Assembly: GCA_964588525.1 (NCBI GenBank)
Contig: CAZPQC010000002.1
Location: 31,829-95,828 of the forward strand
Length of the DNA: 64,000 nt
From: JAFGQJ01 sp964588525
Lineage (GTDB): Bacteria; Spirochaetota; Spirochaetia; SZUA-6; DRHE01
Reading direction: 5' to 3'
This document shows, piece by piece, positions 50,868 to 59,288 of the stretch; the first letter of the stretch is position 1, and the number at the start of each line of letters is the position of its first letter. A program made the translations under genes and the position numbers. The notes under the pieces were generated by a model. That model was not told where the DNA came from. It searched no databases and was given only the letters and a program-made list of their open reading frames with translations.

Positions 50868-51044
50868 GTGGAAGAGAGAATCGGTGAAGCTCTGGTACGC
50901 ATCGGGGCGATGACCCCGGAACAGGTCGATCAGGTCCTGAAGCTGCAACAGAATGGAGATAATAGGCTGTTTGGAGAGATTGCCATCGAGCAGGGCTTTA
51001 TCAACGACAAGGCAATCAAAGCCTACCTGGATGACAGGAAGTAA
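50868..51044 (+). CDS. 58-residue stand-alone protein like the N-terminal domain of GspE/PilB (MshEN-type)
   Basis: A short gene from GTG 50868 to TAA 51044. It reads MEERIGEALVRIGAMTPEQV, then LKLQQNGDNRLFGEIAIEQG and FINDKAIKAYLDDRK. The repeated pattern (GE-L--G-IT--Q---L--Q ... GEI-IE-GFI----I--Y) is that of the T2SS ATPase N-terminal domain, which binds cyclic di-GMP in some members. An SD (GAGAGG, 50851-50856) lies 11 bases upstream. No ATPase follows, so the domain stands alone. It could be a small adaptor or regulator. The stop lies in a 14-base palindrome. Confidence 0.65.
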   Translation: MEERIGEALVRIGAMTPEQVDQVLKLQQNGDNRLFGEIAIEQGFINDKAIKAYLDDRK

Positions 51045-51082
51045 CTGATCAGTTAAGCGTTTCCTGCTCTATGTAGAGCAGG
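51042..51082. repeat. Two palindromes between convergent small genes
   Basis: TAACTGATCAGTTA (51042-51055) is a perfect 14-base palindrome that contains the stop codons of both converging genes. CCTGCTCTA (51063-51071) and TAGAGCAGG (51074-51082) form a perfect inverted repeat with a two-base centre, inside the coding part of the minus-strand gene. No T-run follows, so a terminator is uncertain; either could slow transcription or be a binding site. Confidence 0.4.
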
Positions 51083-51231
51083 TGGGTGTTGCCCGTTGAA
51101 TCGTTGAACCAGAACTGAAGTTTTCCGTCCTGAAACAGAAAGCACTGGGTAAAGGTTTTTCCCCTGCAGGGAGCTATCCTGCCGAAACGTTGCTTGGCTT
51201 TGGCAATCAGTTCTCGTTCGATCCTGCTCAT
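51049..51231 (-). CDS. Small conserved-looking protein of unknown function
   Basis: A 60-residue protein with no membrane helix: MSRIERELIAKAKQRFGRIA, then PCRGKTFTQCFLFQDGKLQF and WFNDSTGNTHLLYIEQETLN. The even distribution of aromatic and polar residues and the Cys pair argue for a real folded protein. I do not know the family. The SD before ATG 51231 is weak (AAGAAG). It converges with the gene at 50868. Confidence 0.55.
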   Translation of the reverse strand: MSRIERELIAKAKQRFGRIAPCRGKTFTQCFLFQDGKLQFWFNDSTGNTHLLYIEQETLN

Positions 51232-51330
51232 GGCTTCTTATCAGAAACCTCGGCAGGATTTTTTCCTTGCTTAGTAGAATTTTAGGTTTTTATGTCCTTG
51301 CGGACGGCGACTTTTGGGGCTTGTCTGCTG

Positions 51331-51615
51331 TTACACCCCTGCTGCCAGCTTGTCGAACTGTTCCACCGATACAGCCGGGGCCGTGGTGAAGGCGATGCCG
51401 GTAAGCTTGTGCAATGCCAGCGAGCATTGCATTGCCGCCTCGGTACCCGGCACTTCAGCGATGATAACCAGGTCATGTTCTCCCAATAGTGCGTAGACTG
51501 ATTTCACCTCACCACCGAACTTCTGGATCGTCGTTGCCGCCTTTTCCGTACGCTTGGCGCTGATCTCTTTCAGCGCGCTTTCGGAATAGCGCCCGAAGAA
51601 GAAATAAGTGCTCAT
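51331..51615 (-). CDS. GYD domain protein
   Basis: A 94-residue protein of the GYD family (small ferredoxin-like alpha-beta fold). It begins MSTYFFFGRYSESALKEISA and has VYALLGEHDLVIIAEVPGTE, in which the usual GxYD-like turn reads GEHDLV. Function is unknown in general; members occur near redox enzymes. AAGGAGGAG before ATG 51615. The promoter and a palindrome lie just upstream (51632-51672). It diverges from the giant activase gene. Confidence 0.82.
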   Translation of the reverse strand: MSTYFFFGRYSESALKEISAKRTEKAATTIQKFGGEVKSVYALLGEHDLVIIAEVPGTEAAMQCSLALHKLTGIAFTTAPAVSVEQFDKLAAGV

Positions 51616-51631
51616 CTGCTCCTCCTTGATC

Positions 51632-51672
51632 GATTCTGCTACTAGTGTAGTAGAATCAGGATGGGACTGCAA
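51632..51672 (-). promoter_or_regulatory. Promoter of the GYD gene with an overlapping 26-base palindrome
   Basis: On the minus strand TTGCAG (51667-51672), 17 bases and TACACT (51644-51649). The -10 box lies within a near-perfect palindrome (51632-51657): GATTCTGCTAC and GTAGTAGAATC around a TAGT centre, with one mismatch in eleven pairs. A dimeric repressor bound there would block this promoter, and could touch the divergent promoter at 51679-51708. Confidence 0.55.
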
Positions 51673-51678
51673 AAAAAT

Positions 51679-51708
51679 TTGTTCTTACCTCGTGATCCTT
51701 GGTATACT
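51679..51708 (+). promoter_or_regulatory. Promoter of the activase gene
   Basis: TTGTTC (51679-51684), an 18-base spacer and TATACT (51703-51708, five of six). Transcription near 51715 leaves about 11 bases before ATG 51726, with AGGTGA in between. Confidence 0.4.
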
Positions 51709-51725
51709 GGTATAGGTGAATGCTT

Positions 51726-54700
51726 ATGAAGACATCCGTGCTTGGTCTTGATATCGGATCGGTAAGCATTTCTCTGGTCTGCCTGTCTGAGCACGGTGAA
51801 ATCCAACATACTGAGTATCGCTTTCACAGGGGGATGGTTCGGGAAACCCTGAAGTCCATGCTGGGGGTACTGTCCCCCGGCACGCTGGGGGCGATGGCCT
51901 GTAGCTCCTCGACGCCCCGAATCCTCCGGCAGGCGCGGTATTACGACAGTCAGGTATGTTTCATCGAAGCGGCCCGCAGGATCCACGGACAGATCCGGTC
52001 ACTTCTGGTGGTCGGCGGGGAGAGGTTCGTGCTTCTTCGCTTCGATCCTGAGGGAAGGTTTCTCAACCTAAAGGCCAGCACCTCCTGTGCAGCGGGAACG
52101 GGAAGCTTCCTCGATCAACAGGCCGGTCGGCTGGGTCTGACCGGAAGCGCGGAGCTCGGGGAGCTGGCCCGGAGCAACAGAGGCGAGGCTCCGAAGATCG
52201 CCTCCCGCTGCGCCGTTTTCGCCAAAACCGACCTCTGTCATGCCCAGCAGGCGGGTTACAGCCTGGAGGAAATTTGTGACGGCCTATGCATGGGGTTGGC
52301 GCGGAACATCGCAGATACCATATCCACGGAGGAGAAAATCCTCTCCCCCGCCGTGTTTGCCGGAGGGGTGTCGCTAAACCGCGCAGTGGTCGCGCATCTG
52401 GAAACGCTTCTCGGCTGCCGCTTCGATGTAGGAGAAGATTCCTATCTGTACGGTGCCCTGGGCGCAGCCCTTTGCGTCCTGCAGGACGGGACCGGGACCG
52501 GGATCTCCTTCTTCAATCCGGAGGAGTTGATCGACCTCAGGCAGGAAAAGAAGAGCTACTACTACGAGCCGTTGGATCTGAAGCTGTCCGAGTATCCGGA
52601 TTTTGCTGACGGAGAGCATACCGTTTTTTCTCCGTCTGTAGACGGATTTTCCCTTCCGGTAGAGGTCGATCTATACCACAGCCTAAGGGGACTCGGGACT
52701 CTGGAAGGGATCCTCGGAATCGATATCGGTTCCACCAGTACCAAGGCGATACTGATAGATCTGGGAAAGCGGGTGCTGGCCGGCTTCTACACCCGTACGG
52801 CGGGTCGGCCCCTGGTGGCCGTTCAGGCGATTTTTGAAGCCCTGGACAACCTGCTGGAACAGAGAAAAGCCGAGGTGATGATTCGTGGCGCCGGAACCAC
52901 CGGGGCGGGACGTAAGTTTATCGGAGAGGTAATCGGGGCCGACCTGATCCTCAACGAGATCACAGCCCATGCCCGGGCCGCCTATGAGCTGGATCCGCGG
53001 ATCGACACGATCATCGAGATCGGCGGACAGGATTCGAAGTTCACCACCCTGCGCGACGGCATGGTGACCTTCAGCCAGATGAATACGGTGTGCGCTGCCG
53101 GCACGGGCAGTTTCATCGAAGAGCAGGCCAACAAACTGGGCGTAACCCTGGAGGAATACTCCGGCCGGGCTGAAGGCGTGCGGGCACCGCTGGCCAGCGA
53201 CCGCTGCACCGTTTTCATGGAGCGGGACATCAACCACTACCTGAACAAGAAATACACAGTAGACGAGATTCTGGCGGCGGTGCTGTTCTCCGTGCGGGAG
53301 AACTATCTGCTCAAGGTCTCCTCCGAAGGCTTGATCGGGCGGCGCATCTGCTTCCAGGGGGCCACGGCAAAAAACCGGGCGCTGGTGGCGGCCTTCGAGC
53401 AGAAGCTCAGGCGGCCGATCTTCGTTTCCAAGTACTGCCACCTCACCGGAGCATTGGGTGTCGCCCTGGCGCTCCGGGAAGATCTACCGGACAGATCCCG
53501 ATTCCGCGGGATAGACCTGTACAGGCAGTCCATACCGGTGCGATCGGAGATCTGTCCGTTGTGCAACAACCACTGCCGGCTGCGGATTGCCGAGGTTCAG
53601 GGACAGACAGTGGCATATGGTTTCCTCTGCGGTCGGGACTATCAAGCAAAACGATACATCAGTAAGAATAGATCCGGGTTTGATTTAGTCCGGGAATATC
53701 AGCGTTCGTTTCGGGAGCCGGAACACGAGTCGACGAAACTTACTTCTCCGATAATCGGCATCCCCGCGGCTCTTCATCTGCTCGACGAGCTGCCGCTGTG
53801 GAAGCGGTTTTTTGCCGAGCTGGGGATCCAGGTAATAACCAGTGAGGGATACATGGAGGCGCTGAAATCCGGCAAGGAGCTTACCGGGGCGGAGTTCTGT
53901 GCTCCGATCACGGCACTGCACGGACACGCCCTCCACCTGGCTCCATCCTGCGACTTTCTGTTCCTCCCAGTGTACCTGGAGGCTGCATCGCAGCAGCGGC
54001 AAAACGGACGCCTGCGCCACTACTGCTACTACACCCAGTTCGCTCCCTCCATAATTTCACTGATCGGGGCTGGAGATCTGGAGCGGAAAACCCTGCTGCC
54101 CCTGGTCGATCACGGGAGCCTGGAGGCGGCTCCTCCTCCGGCGGTTCGTAAGCTCCGCGATCGGAGCAAGCGGGAGCTTCATCGAGTGTTGCAGAAAACG
54201 GCTGGCCTTTCGCTGTCCCACTTGCAGGTGAGCCGAGCCTATGACAGAGCTCTTGGAGCGTATCGGGAGGGCCGGGAGAGGCTGCAGCAGGTGTATCGGA
54301 GAACGCGCAGTCGAAACGGGGATATCGAGGTGGTCCTGGCCGGACGGCCCTATCAGGTGCTTACCCCGGAGATGAACAAGGGCATCCCCGACATCTTCGC
54401 TGCCTTGGGTGTCAAAGCCTACTGGCAGGAAATGCTTCCGCCTCTGTCGGAATGGGGAGGCGCCGCTCAGCGTGGGGAGGCGAATCACCCCCCGGGTCTG
54501 GTCGAGCAGGACGGTTTGGCCAGTCGGGTTCAGCAGATTCTCCGGGACGTAGAACTGCTCCTCGATGCGGTACAGTGGAACTACGCCGCCCGCATTCTGG
54601 AGACCGCTGCGTTCTGTGTGTTGACCGAGGGTCTGTACCCCGTGCTGATCACCGCTTTCAAATGTTCTCCCGATTCCTTCGTGATCGAGTACTTCAAACG

Positions 54701-56105
54701 CATCCTCGATGCTCACGGCAAACCCTACCTGATCCTGCAGATCGACGAGCACGATTCCAGTGTGGGTTACGAAACCCGGATCGAGGCGGGAATCCACTCC
54801 TTCCGCAACCACGCGGCCCGGCAGCGGGCGGGAGAGAAACCGGCCCTTGCGGGCAGAACCGACCACCCCCTGAGCCCCAGCCTCGAGCATAGGCTGAACG
54901 GCAAGACCCTTCTGTTTCCCAACTGGGATCGACTGACGATCCCTCTGGTTGTGGCGAACCTCCGCAGAGCCGGGGTGGACGCCCGCGTGCTGGAGGAAGA
55001 CGAACTTTCCATACAGGCCGGCACGCGTATGAATACGGGGCAATGTCTGCCGATCAATGCCATCACCCAAGGTGTGGTGAACTATATTCAGAAGTACGAA
55101 CTCGATCCCGCCCAAACGGCTGTCTGGATGACGGATTCGACATGGTCGTGTAACTTCCATCTGTTCCCCCATTACATCAAGAGCCTTCTGGAGGGCTATG
55201 GCGAAGGAATGGAAAAGACCGGGGTCTATGTGGGAGATTTTACCTACTCGGATATCTCCCCTTTTTTGGGGGTGGGCGCCTACTTCGCCTATCTGTTCGG
55301 GGGCCTGCTGCGCCGCCTCGGTTGCCGCATCCGACCGTATGAGATCAACCCCGGCGAAACGGAAAAGACCATAGCTGCAGCTCTGGCAATTCTTGAAGAT
55401 TCGTTATCTGGGAATCGATCGAAAGAGGATGCCCTGGCCGAGGTGATCGAAATGTTCGGGGCAATCCCTAAAAAGGAGCATTGGCGCCCGAAGGTAGCGA
55501 TTTTCGGCGATCTCTACGTGCGGGACAACGATGTCATGAACCAGGATTTGATCCATTTCATAGAGCAGGCCGGGGGGGAGGTGGTAACCACTCCGTACAG
55601 CGAGTACCTGCGAATTGTCGCCGACGCCACCTTCAAGAAATGGAGCAGGGAGCAGTGCTATTGGGTTCTCATCAAGTACAGAACTCTCCTGGCCCTGGTG
55701 AACATGCTCGAGAAGAAGTATTTCAGCTACTACGAGGAGTTTGTAAGCTTTCCGCGCTCGTTCCGGGACGCCCAACCGGAAAAAGTCTTGGACCGCTTCA
55801 ACGTGCGATTGGAGCACCACGGCGAATCCTGGGACAATCTGCTGAAGATAGCGCATCTGGTGAAAGAGTACCCTGACCTGCGGCTGTTCGTTCAGACCAA
55901 CCCCGCCTTCTGCTGCCCCTCCCTGGTCACGGAGGCCATGTCCCGGCGCATCGAAGAGCTCACCGGTATCCCCGTGGTCACCCTCACCTACGACGGCACG
56001 GGCAGCTTCAAGAACGACCGGATCGTTCCCTATCTGGCAGGTCTTCAGGAGGACTCGGCGACCACTTTTTCGGCTGCCACCACGATCCTCAAAGCGTCCC
56101 GATGA
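51726..56105 (+). CDS. Large acyl-CoA dehydratase activase (BadF/BadG/HgdC-type, tandem domains with HgdB-like C-terminus)
   Basis: A 1459-residue ATP-dependent electron-injecting protein. It carries two ASKHA ATPase domains: residues 1-270 (GLDIGSVSISLVCL, then STSCAAGTGSFLDQQAGRLG) and 330-600 (GIDIGSTSTKAILID, then NTVCAAGTGSFIEEQANKLG). The Cys in each CAAGTGS supplies the cluster between subunits. A later CPLCNNHC (near 608) may bind a second cluster. The rest resembles DUF2229 and the dehydratase alpha/beta-type domain (MNTGQCLPINAITQGV). The protein fires a low-potential electron to a radical enzyme, probably of the 2-hydroxyacyl-CoA dehydratase type. Start ATG 51726 with AGGTGA; 51720 is possible. 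Confidence 0.9.
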   Translation: MKTSVLGLDIGSVSISLVCLSEHGEIQHTEYRFHRGMVRETLKSMLGVLSPGTLGAMACSSSTPRILRQARYYDSQVCFIEAARRIHGQIRSLLVVGGERFVLLRFDPEGRFLNLKASTSCAAGTGSFLDQQAGRLGLTGSAELGELARSNRGEAPKIASRCAVFAKTDLCHAQQAGYSLEEICDGLCMGLARNIADTISTEEKILSPAVFAGGVSLNRAVVAHLETLLGCRFDVGEDSYLYGALGAALCVLQDGTGTGISFFNPEELIDLRQEKKSYYYEPLDLKLSEYPDFADGEHTVFSPSVDGFSLPVEVDLYHSLRGLGTLEGILGIDIGSTSTKAILIDLGKRVLAGFYTRTAGRPLVAVQAIFEALDNLLEQRKAEVMIRGAGTTGAGRKFIGEVIGADLILNEITAHARAAYELDPRIDTIIEIGGQDSKFTTLRDGMVTFSQMNTVCAAGTGSFIEEQANKLGVTLEEYSGRAEGVRAPLASDRCTVFMERDINHYLNKKYTVDEILAAVLFSVRENYLLKVSSEGLIGRRICFQGATAKNRALVAAFEQKLRRPIFVSKYCHLTGALGVALALREDLPDRSRFRGIDLYRQSIPVRSEICPLCNNHCRLRIAEVQGQTVAYGFLCGRDYQAKRYISKNRSGFDLVREYQRSFREPEHESTKLTSPIIGIPAALHLLDELPLWKRFFAELGIQVITSEGYMEALKSGKELTGAEFCAPITALHGHALHLAPSCDFLFLPVYLEAASQQRQNGRLRHYCYYTQFAPSIISLIGAGDLERKTLLPLVDHGSLEAAPPPAVRKLRDRSKRELHRVLQKTAGLSLSHLQVSRAYDRALGAYREGRERLQQVYRRTRSRNGDIEVVLAGRPYQVLTPEMNKGIPDIFAALGVKAYWQEMLPPLSEWGGAAQRGEANHPPGLVEQDGLASRVQQILRDVELLLDAVQWNYAARILETAAFCVLTEGLYPVLITAFKCSPDSFVIEYFKRILDAHGKPYLILQIDEHDSSVGYETRIEAGIHSFRNHAARQRAGEKPALAGRTDHPLSPSLEHRLNGKTLLFPNWDRLTIPLVVANLRRAGVDARVLEEDELSIQAGTRMNTGQCLPINAITQGVVNYIQKYELDPAQTAVWMTDSTWSCNFHLFPHYIKSLLEGYGEGMEKTGVYVGDFTYSDISPFLGVGAYFAYLFGGLLRRLGCRIRPYEINPGETEKTIAAALAILEDSLSGNRSKEDALAEVIEMFGAIPKKEHWRPKVAIFGDLYVRDNDVMNQDLIHFIEQAGGEVVTTPYSEYLRIVADATFKKWSREQCYWVLIKYRTLLALVNMLEKKYFSYYEEFVSFPRSFRDAQPEKVLDRFNVRLEHHGESWDNLLKIAHLVKEYPDLRLFVQTNPAFCCPSLVTEAMSRRIEELTGIPVVTLTYDGTGSFKNDRIVPYLAGLQEDSATTFSAATTILKASR

Positions 56106-56856
56106 ACTCCCGCACCACGCTCTGGAACTCCTGAGAGCAGATGTAGTGCAGCCAGTGCCCGCAGTCTTCCAGAACCTCGATGCTTCCGTTGGGGAAGTAT
56201 TGGTTGAACAGAGGCTGATCCCTCGCCTGGGCGAAAGGAGATTGCCCGCCGGCAATCAGAAGTGCCGGACCCTCGTAAGTTTTTTCGAACACGGAAAAAT
56301 CGGGGCCCTGGAGGAACTCGCTGGATTTGAGCGCCGGTACATTGAGCTTCCAGCGAAAGCCTCCAGCGCCGCGCTCCACGTTCATCTGCAGGAACTGCCG
56401 CACCTGCAGATCCGCTACGATGGGCTCCATGGCTTCGTCGATCTCCCGCCGGCTTTTGTACGGTGACAGGTCCAGGGACAAAGCTGCGAGCTCCCGGTTA
56501 AAATCGGGCCGGTAGGAGCGGGGGAGGATGTCCACTACGATCAAGCCCGTCACGGCCTGCCGATGGGATAGGGCGAATCCCATGGCCACCAATCCCCCCA
56601 TGGAGTGGCCCAACAGGACCGCCCTCTCTATCTGTCTCTCTCGCAGCCATTGGTCGAGATCTCCGATCATATCCTCCAGGGTGTGGGAATCGGAGTGGGG
56701 TGAGTCCCCGTGGTTGCGCAGGTCCAGTGCAAAGGGCCTGGAGAAGCCGGACAGATACCGGGCCGTGCCGACCCAGTTCTTGGAAGAGGCGAACAGGCCG
56801 TGGAGGATCACCACGGGAAGACCTTCACCGCCGAACTCTCGGGTATACAGTTTCAT
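56089..56856 (-). CDS. Alpha/beta hydrolase (YbfF-like esterase)
   Basis: A 255-residue soluble hydrolase. The triad is visible: Ser in VLLGHSMGGLVAMG (near 102), Asp in FALDLRNHGDSPHSD region and His in LEDCGHWLHYI near the end. The N-terminal VVILHGLFASSKNWVGTARY gives the oxyanion loop. It resembles YbfF-type acyl-CoA or short-ester hydrolases. It converges with the activase gene, overlapping it by 17 bases. Preceded by four bases after the carrier remnant; the SD for ATG 56856 lies within the end of that remnant. Confidence 0.88.
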   Translation of the reverse strand: MKLYTREFGGEGLPVVILHGLFASSKNWVGTARYLSGFSRPFALDLRNHGDSPHSDSHTLEDMIGDLDQWLRERQIERAVLLGHSMGGLVAMGFALSHRQAVTGLIVVDILPRSYRPDFNRELAALSLDLSPYKSRREIDEAMEPIVADLQVRQFLQMNVERGAGGFRWKLNVPALKSSEFLQGPDFSVFEKTYEGPALLIAGGQSPFAQARDQPLFNQYFPNGSIEVLEDCGHWLHYICSQEFQSVVREFIGTL

Positions 56857-56860
56857 CGCG

Positions 56861-57253
56861 CTAGAACGGTCCCCAGCCGATCGCCACTGCCGCCGCCAGA
56901 GTGGCGAAACCCGCCGCCAGGAATATCAGCTGGAGGGGAAGCATGAAGCGCGCCCACCGCGTCCAGGGGACTCCGGCCAAGGCCAGGGCTACGATCAGGG
57001 TGGGGTTGGTCGGCCACAGCATGTTGGAAAAACCGTCGCCCATCTGGAAGGCCAACACGGCGCTCTGGCGGGTGATCCCGGCCAGCTCCCCGAGGGGGAT
57101 CATCACCGGCATGGAAACCACGGCCTGGGCGCTGCCGGAGGGGATGAAGTGGGTTGCCGCCGTAGCCAGGACCAGAAGAGCGAAAATGACGATGAAGCCG
57201 ACCAGCATGCCACGCATAGGCAGTTTTACCTCGAGCTGCGAGCGATCCGCCAT
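56861..57253 (-). pseudogene. Internally deleted or N-truncated YfcC/DcuC-type carrier
   Basis: A 130-residue remnant of a carrier that is normally about 470 residues. The C-terminal part is clearly family-like: SGSAQAVVSMPVMIPLGELA, GITRQSAVLAFQMGDGFSNM and WPTNPTLIVALALAGVPWTR. The first 40 residues (KLPMRGMLVGFIVIFALLVL) hold one helix ending in THFIPSG. Because PSG also occurs after the first helix of complete YfcC proteins, a deletion between two PSG sites is possible; loss of the 5' end is the other reading. GGAGG lies nine bases before ATG 57253, so it may still be translated. Function is doubtful. Confidence 0.6.
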
Positions 57254-57372
57254 CTTTGACCTCCGTTTCCTCGATCGACGATTCGTGAATTCGCTTCCGA
57301 ATCGCTCCGATCCTGCTGTGGTTGTCAGTATCGACGGTAACCGCCGGACGTTTCAACCACGGTTGCTTGTTT

Positions 57373-59277
57373 TCAGCCGGCGCAGACGGCCAGCAGGTAC
57401 CAGGCGGCGTGGGGGATCCACTGCTCGCTCCAGCGCCAGCGGTGCTCGCCCTGCCGGGCGTAGGGATCGGGGAGAAAATCGATGTCCTCCTCGTCATCGA
57501 AGCCCGCTGTAATGCCGTTGCAGATGCCTCCGAAAGCGTTGGGATAATCAGGTTCGTATTCGGGATTGTTGCGGCCGAAACCGTGGAGCATGCAGGTGTC
57601 GAAGGGGTTCAGGCCCAGGATCCAGTTCAGCTGATCCTGGGCATACGCTCGGAGGCGGTTCATCAGGTCGGGCTCTCTTGTGCGTTGGAGAGCGGCCAAG
57701 CGGGGGGTGGCTGGTCGGGATGCCGTCATTCGGACCGGTGCCATCCTGGCCAATGCCATCCTGGCCAATGCCATCCTGGCAGCTGCGGCCAGGGAGGCCA
57801 GGCGCGCATCCTCTCCCTGCCACCAGTAGCCCGACTCGTTGCCGTGGGGGATGAAAAAGGCCGAGCGATTCGGTCCTCCCGCAGGTCGTACGTACTGCCT
57901 GGCGTAGCCGAAGGGATTGGGAACCCCGGCGGTGACCGCCAGCTCGAACAGCAGGGAGCTGCGGACCGCGGCCAGGGCCTGATCACGCCGCGACTCATCC
58001 GGCTCGAGTTCGCAGTAGCGGAGCAGCGATATCACGGGCAGTCCGGCCTCGGCGGCGTGATAGTAGGGGCGTTCCCCCCTGTCGTCCGCCCGCCACCATC
58101 CCTGGAAATGTTCGTCCGTGCTCAAGCGACCGGCCAGACGAGAGGCTCGCCTGCGGGCCGCCTCGAGAAAGCGATCCGCCTCCTCGATTCCTTGGAGGCG
58201 GGCGGCGTTGCCGAGTTCGCCGGCGCTGTACAGCTCGGCTGCCCTATGCAGCTCTGCTGCAGCGAGCAGGGCGCAGTAATCGTCGATGATGTTCTCCCGC
58301 CCGTCGTCCAGATACTCCAGGTTGTGCTCCTCCAGATGGTCAAAACCCTTGACCGCCGCCTGAAGGTACTCCTCCGGTCCGAAGTCCAGAGCGGAGCCAA
58401 GGGTGCTGGCCCGTGCCAGGGCGGCGATCGCCGATCCTCCGCCCTGGCGGTAGCCGGCCTGGTAATCGTCGTACTTGTCCCCCGCCTGGGTGCGGTAGGA
58501 GCAGATCTGCCGTTTTTCAGGATCCTTGGACCACCCGTCGAATACGGTCATATAGAAATAACCGGCAGGGTCCTGCATGCGAACGAGGAAATCCGCCCCA
58601 TAGAGTGCCTCTTTCAGAAGCTCGGCCCGCAAGCTATGCAGACCGCTGGCCCGCGCTTTCGGCACGGCAGCCGTTTTCCGGCTCAGGCGGTCCCGGACCT
58701 CGAGAAAACTCCATACCGCCATCGGCGTCTGCTGGGGGTTCATATAGTTGGCGTAGGAGAGGTGGCTGAGGTATTTGCTGATGTCGCCGGAGGCGTCGTA
58801 CCAGCCGCCGTGCACGTCGACCCGATCGCTGCGCCGGCCCACGAAACCGACGCTGCGATCCGCCTCATCCCAGACGCCCGTGCAGCGCCGGGAACGAAAG
58901 TACCGCAGCACCGCCGGCACGGTTCGGTGGAGCAGCAGGTCCTCCGCTACCTCGAAGGGTGCGGATCGGAGGACGGGTGCGGGATCTGCGGGTGAACCCG
59001 TAAAGTGGGGAGCTTGAATCATAAAACACCCTGATTTCGCGAGATCGGAGAAATCCAGTGTCCAGAAGATCCAGTCTTTCCAGCGGGCAACGGATCCGAT
59101 GAAGCGGGCTTTTCCCTCGAATACGGGGTTTCCGGATTCGGACTCGACGACTCGAAAATCGAAAGACTGCTCCGGGATGCCGGCTCCCGCCCGGCTCCTG
59201 ATGACCGCCTTTTTTGGGGATCTCGTGTCGTAGCCGATGTGGTTGAGCAGGATCTCCAACCCGTCTTGGGCTGCCAT
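57373..59277 (-). CDS. Cytoplasmic GH9 glycoside hydrolase
   Basis: A 634-residue family 9 enzyme. An N-terminal Ig-like domain (HIGYDTRSPKKAVIRS, then FEVAEDLLLHRTVPAVLRYF) precedes the (alpha/alpha)6 barrel. The general-base Asp pair is in VHGGWYDASGDISKYLSH (near 159), the acid Glu in WRWSEQWIPHAAW (near 617). There is no signal peptide, so the enzyme acts inside the cell on imported oligosaccharides; cytoplasmic GH9 members include beta-glucosidase and exo-glucosaminidase types. A short tandem repeat (57740-57780) expands one surface loop. ATG 59277 follows the GH20 stop by 11 bases. Last gene of the sugar operon. Confidence 0.86.
   Translation of the reverse strand: MAAQDGLEILLNHIGYDTRSPKKAVIRSRAGAGIPEQSFDFRVVESESGNPVFEGKARFIGSVARWKDWIFWTLDFSDLAKSGCFMIQAPHFTGSPADPAPVLRSAPFEVAEDLLLHRTVPAVLRYFRSRRCTGVWDEADRSVGFVGRRSDRVDVHGGWYDASGDISKYLSHLSYANYMNPQQTPMAVWSFLEVRDRLSRKTAAVPKARASGLHSLRAELLKEALYGADFLVRMQDPAGYFYMTVFDGWSKDPEKRQICSYRTQAGDKYDDYQAGYRQGGGSAIAALARASTLGSALDFGPEEYLQAAVKGFDHLEEHNLEYLDDGRENIIDDYCALLAAAELHRAAELYSAGELGNAARLQGIEEADRFLEAARRRASRLAGRLSTDEHFQGWWRADDRGERPYYHAAEAGLPVISLLRYCELEPDESRRDQALAAVRSSLLFELAVTAGVPNPFGYARQYVRPAGGPNRSAFFIPHGNESGYWWQGEDARLASLAAAARMALARMALARMAPVRMTASRPATPRLAALQRTREPDLMNRLRAYAQDQLNWILGLNPFDTCMLHGFGRNNPEYEPDYPNAFGGICNGITAGFDDEEDIDFLPDPYARQGEHRWRWSEQWIPHAAWYLLAVCAG
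57740..57780. repeat. 15-base tandem repeat within the GH9 gene
   Basis: The unit GCCATCCTGGCCAAT occurs at 57740-57754 and 57755-57769, with 11 matching bases from 57770. The product gains ARMALARMALARMAPVRM near residues 500-515, a repetition absent from normal GH9 sequences. The length is in frame, so the gene remains open. It probably arose by slippage and may vary between strains. Confidence 0.7.
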
Positions 59278-59288
59278 TCTGCGCCTGC

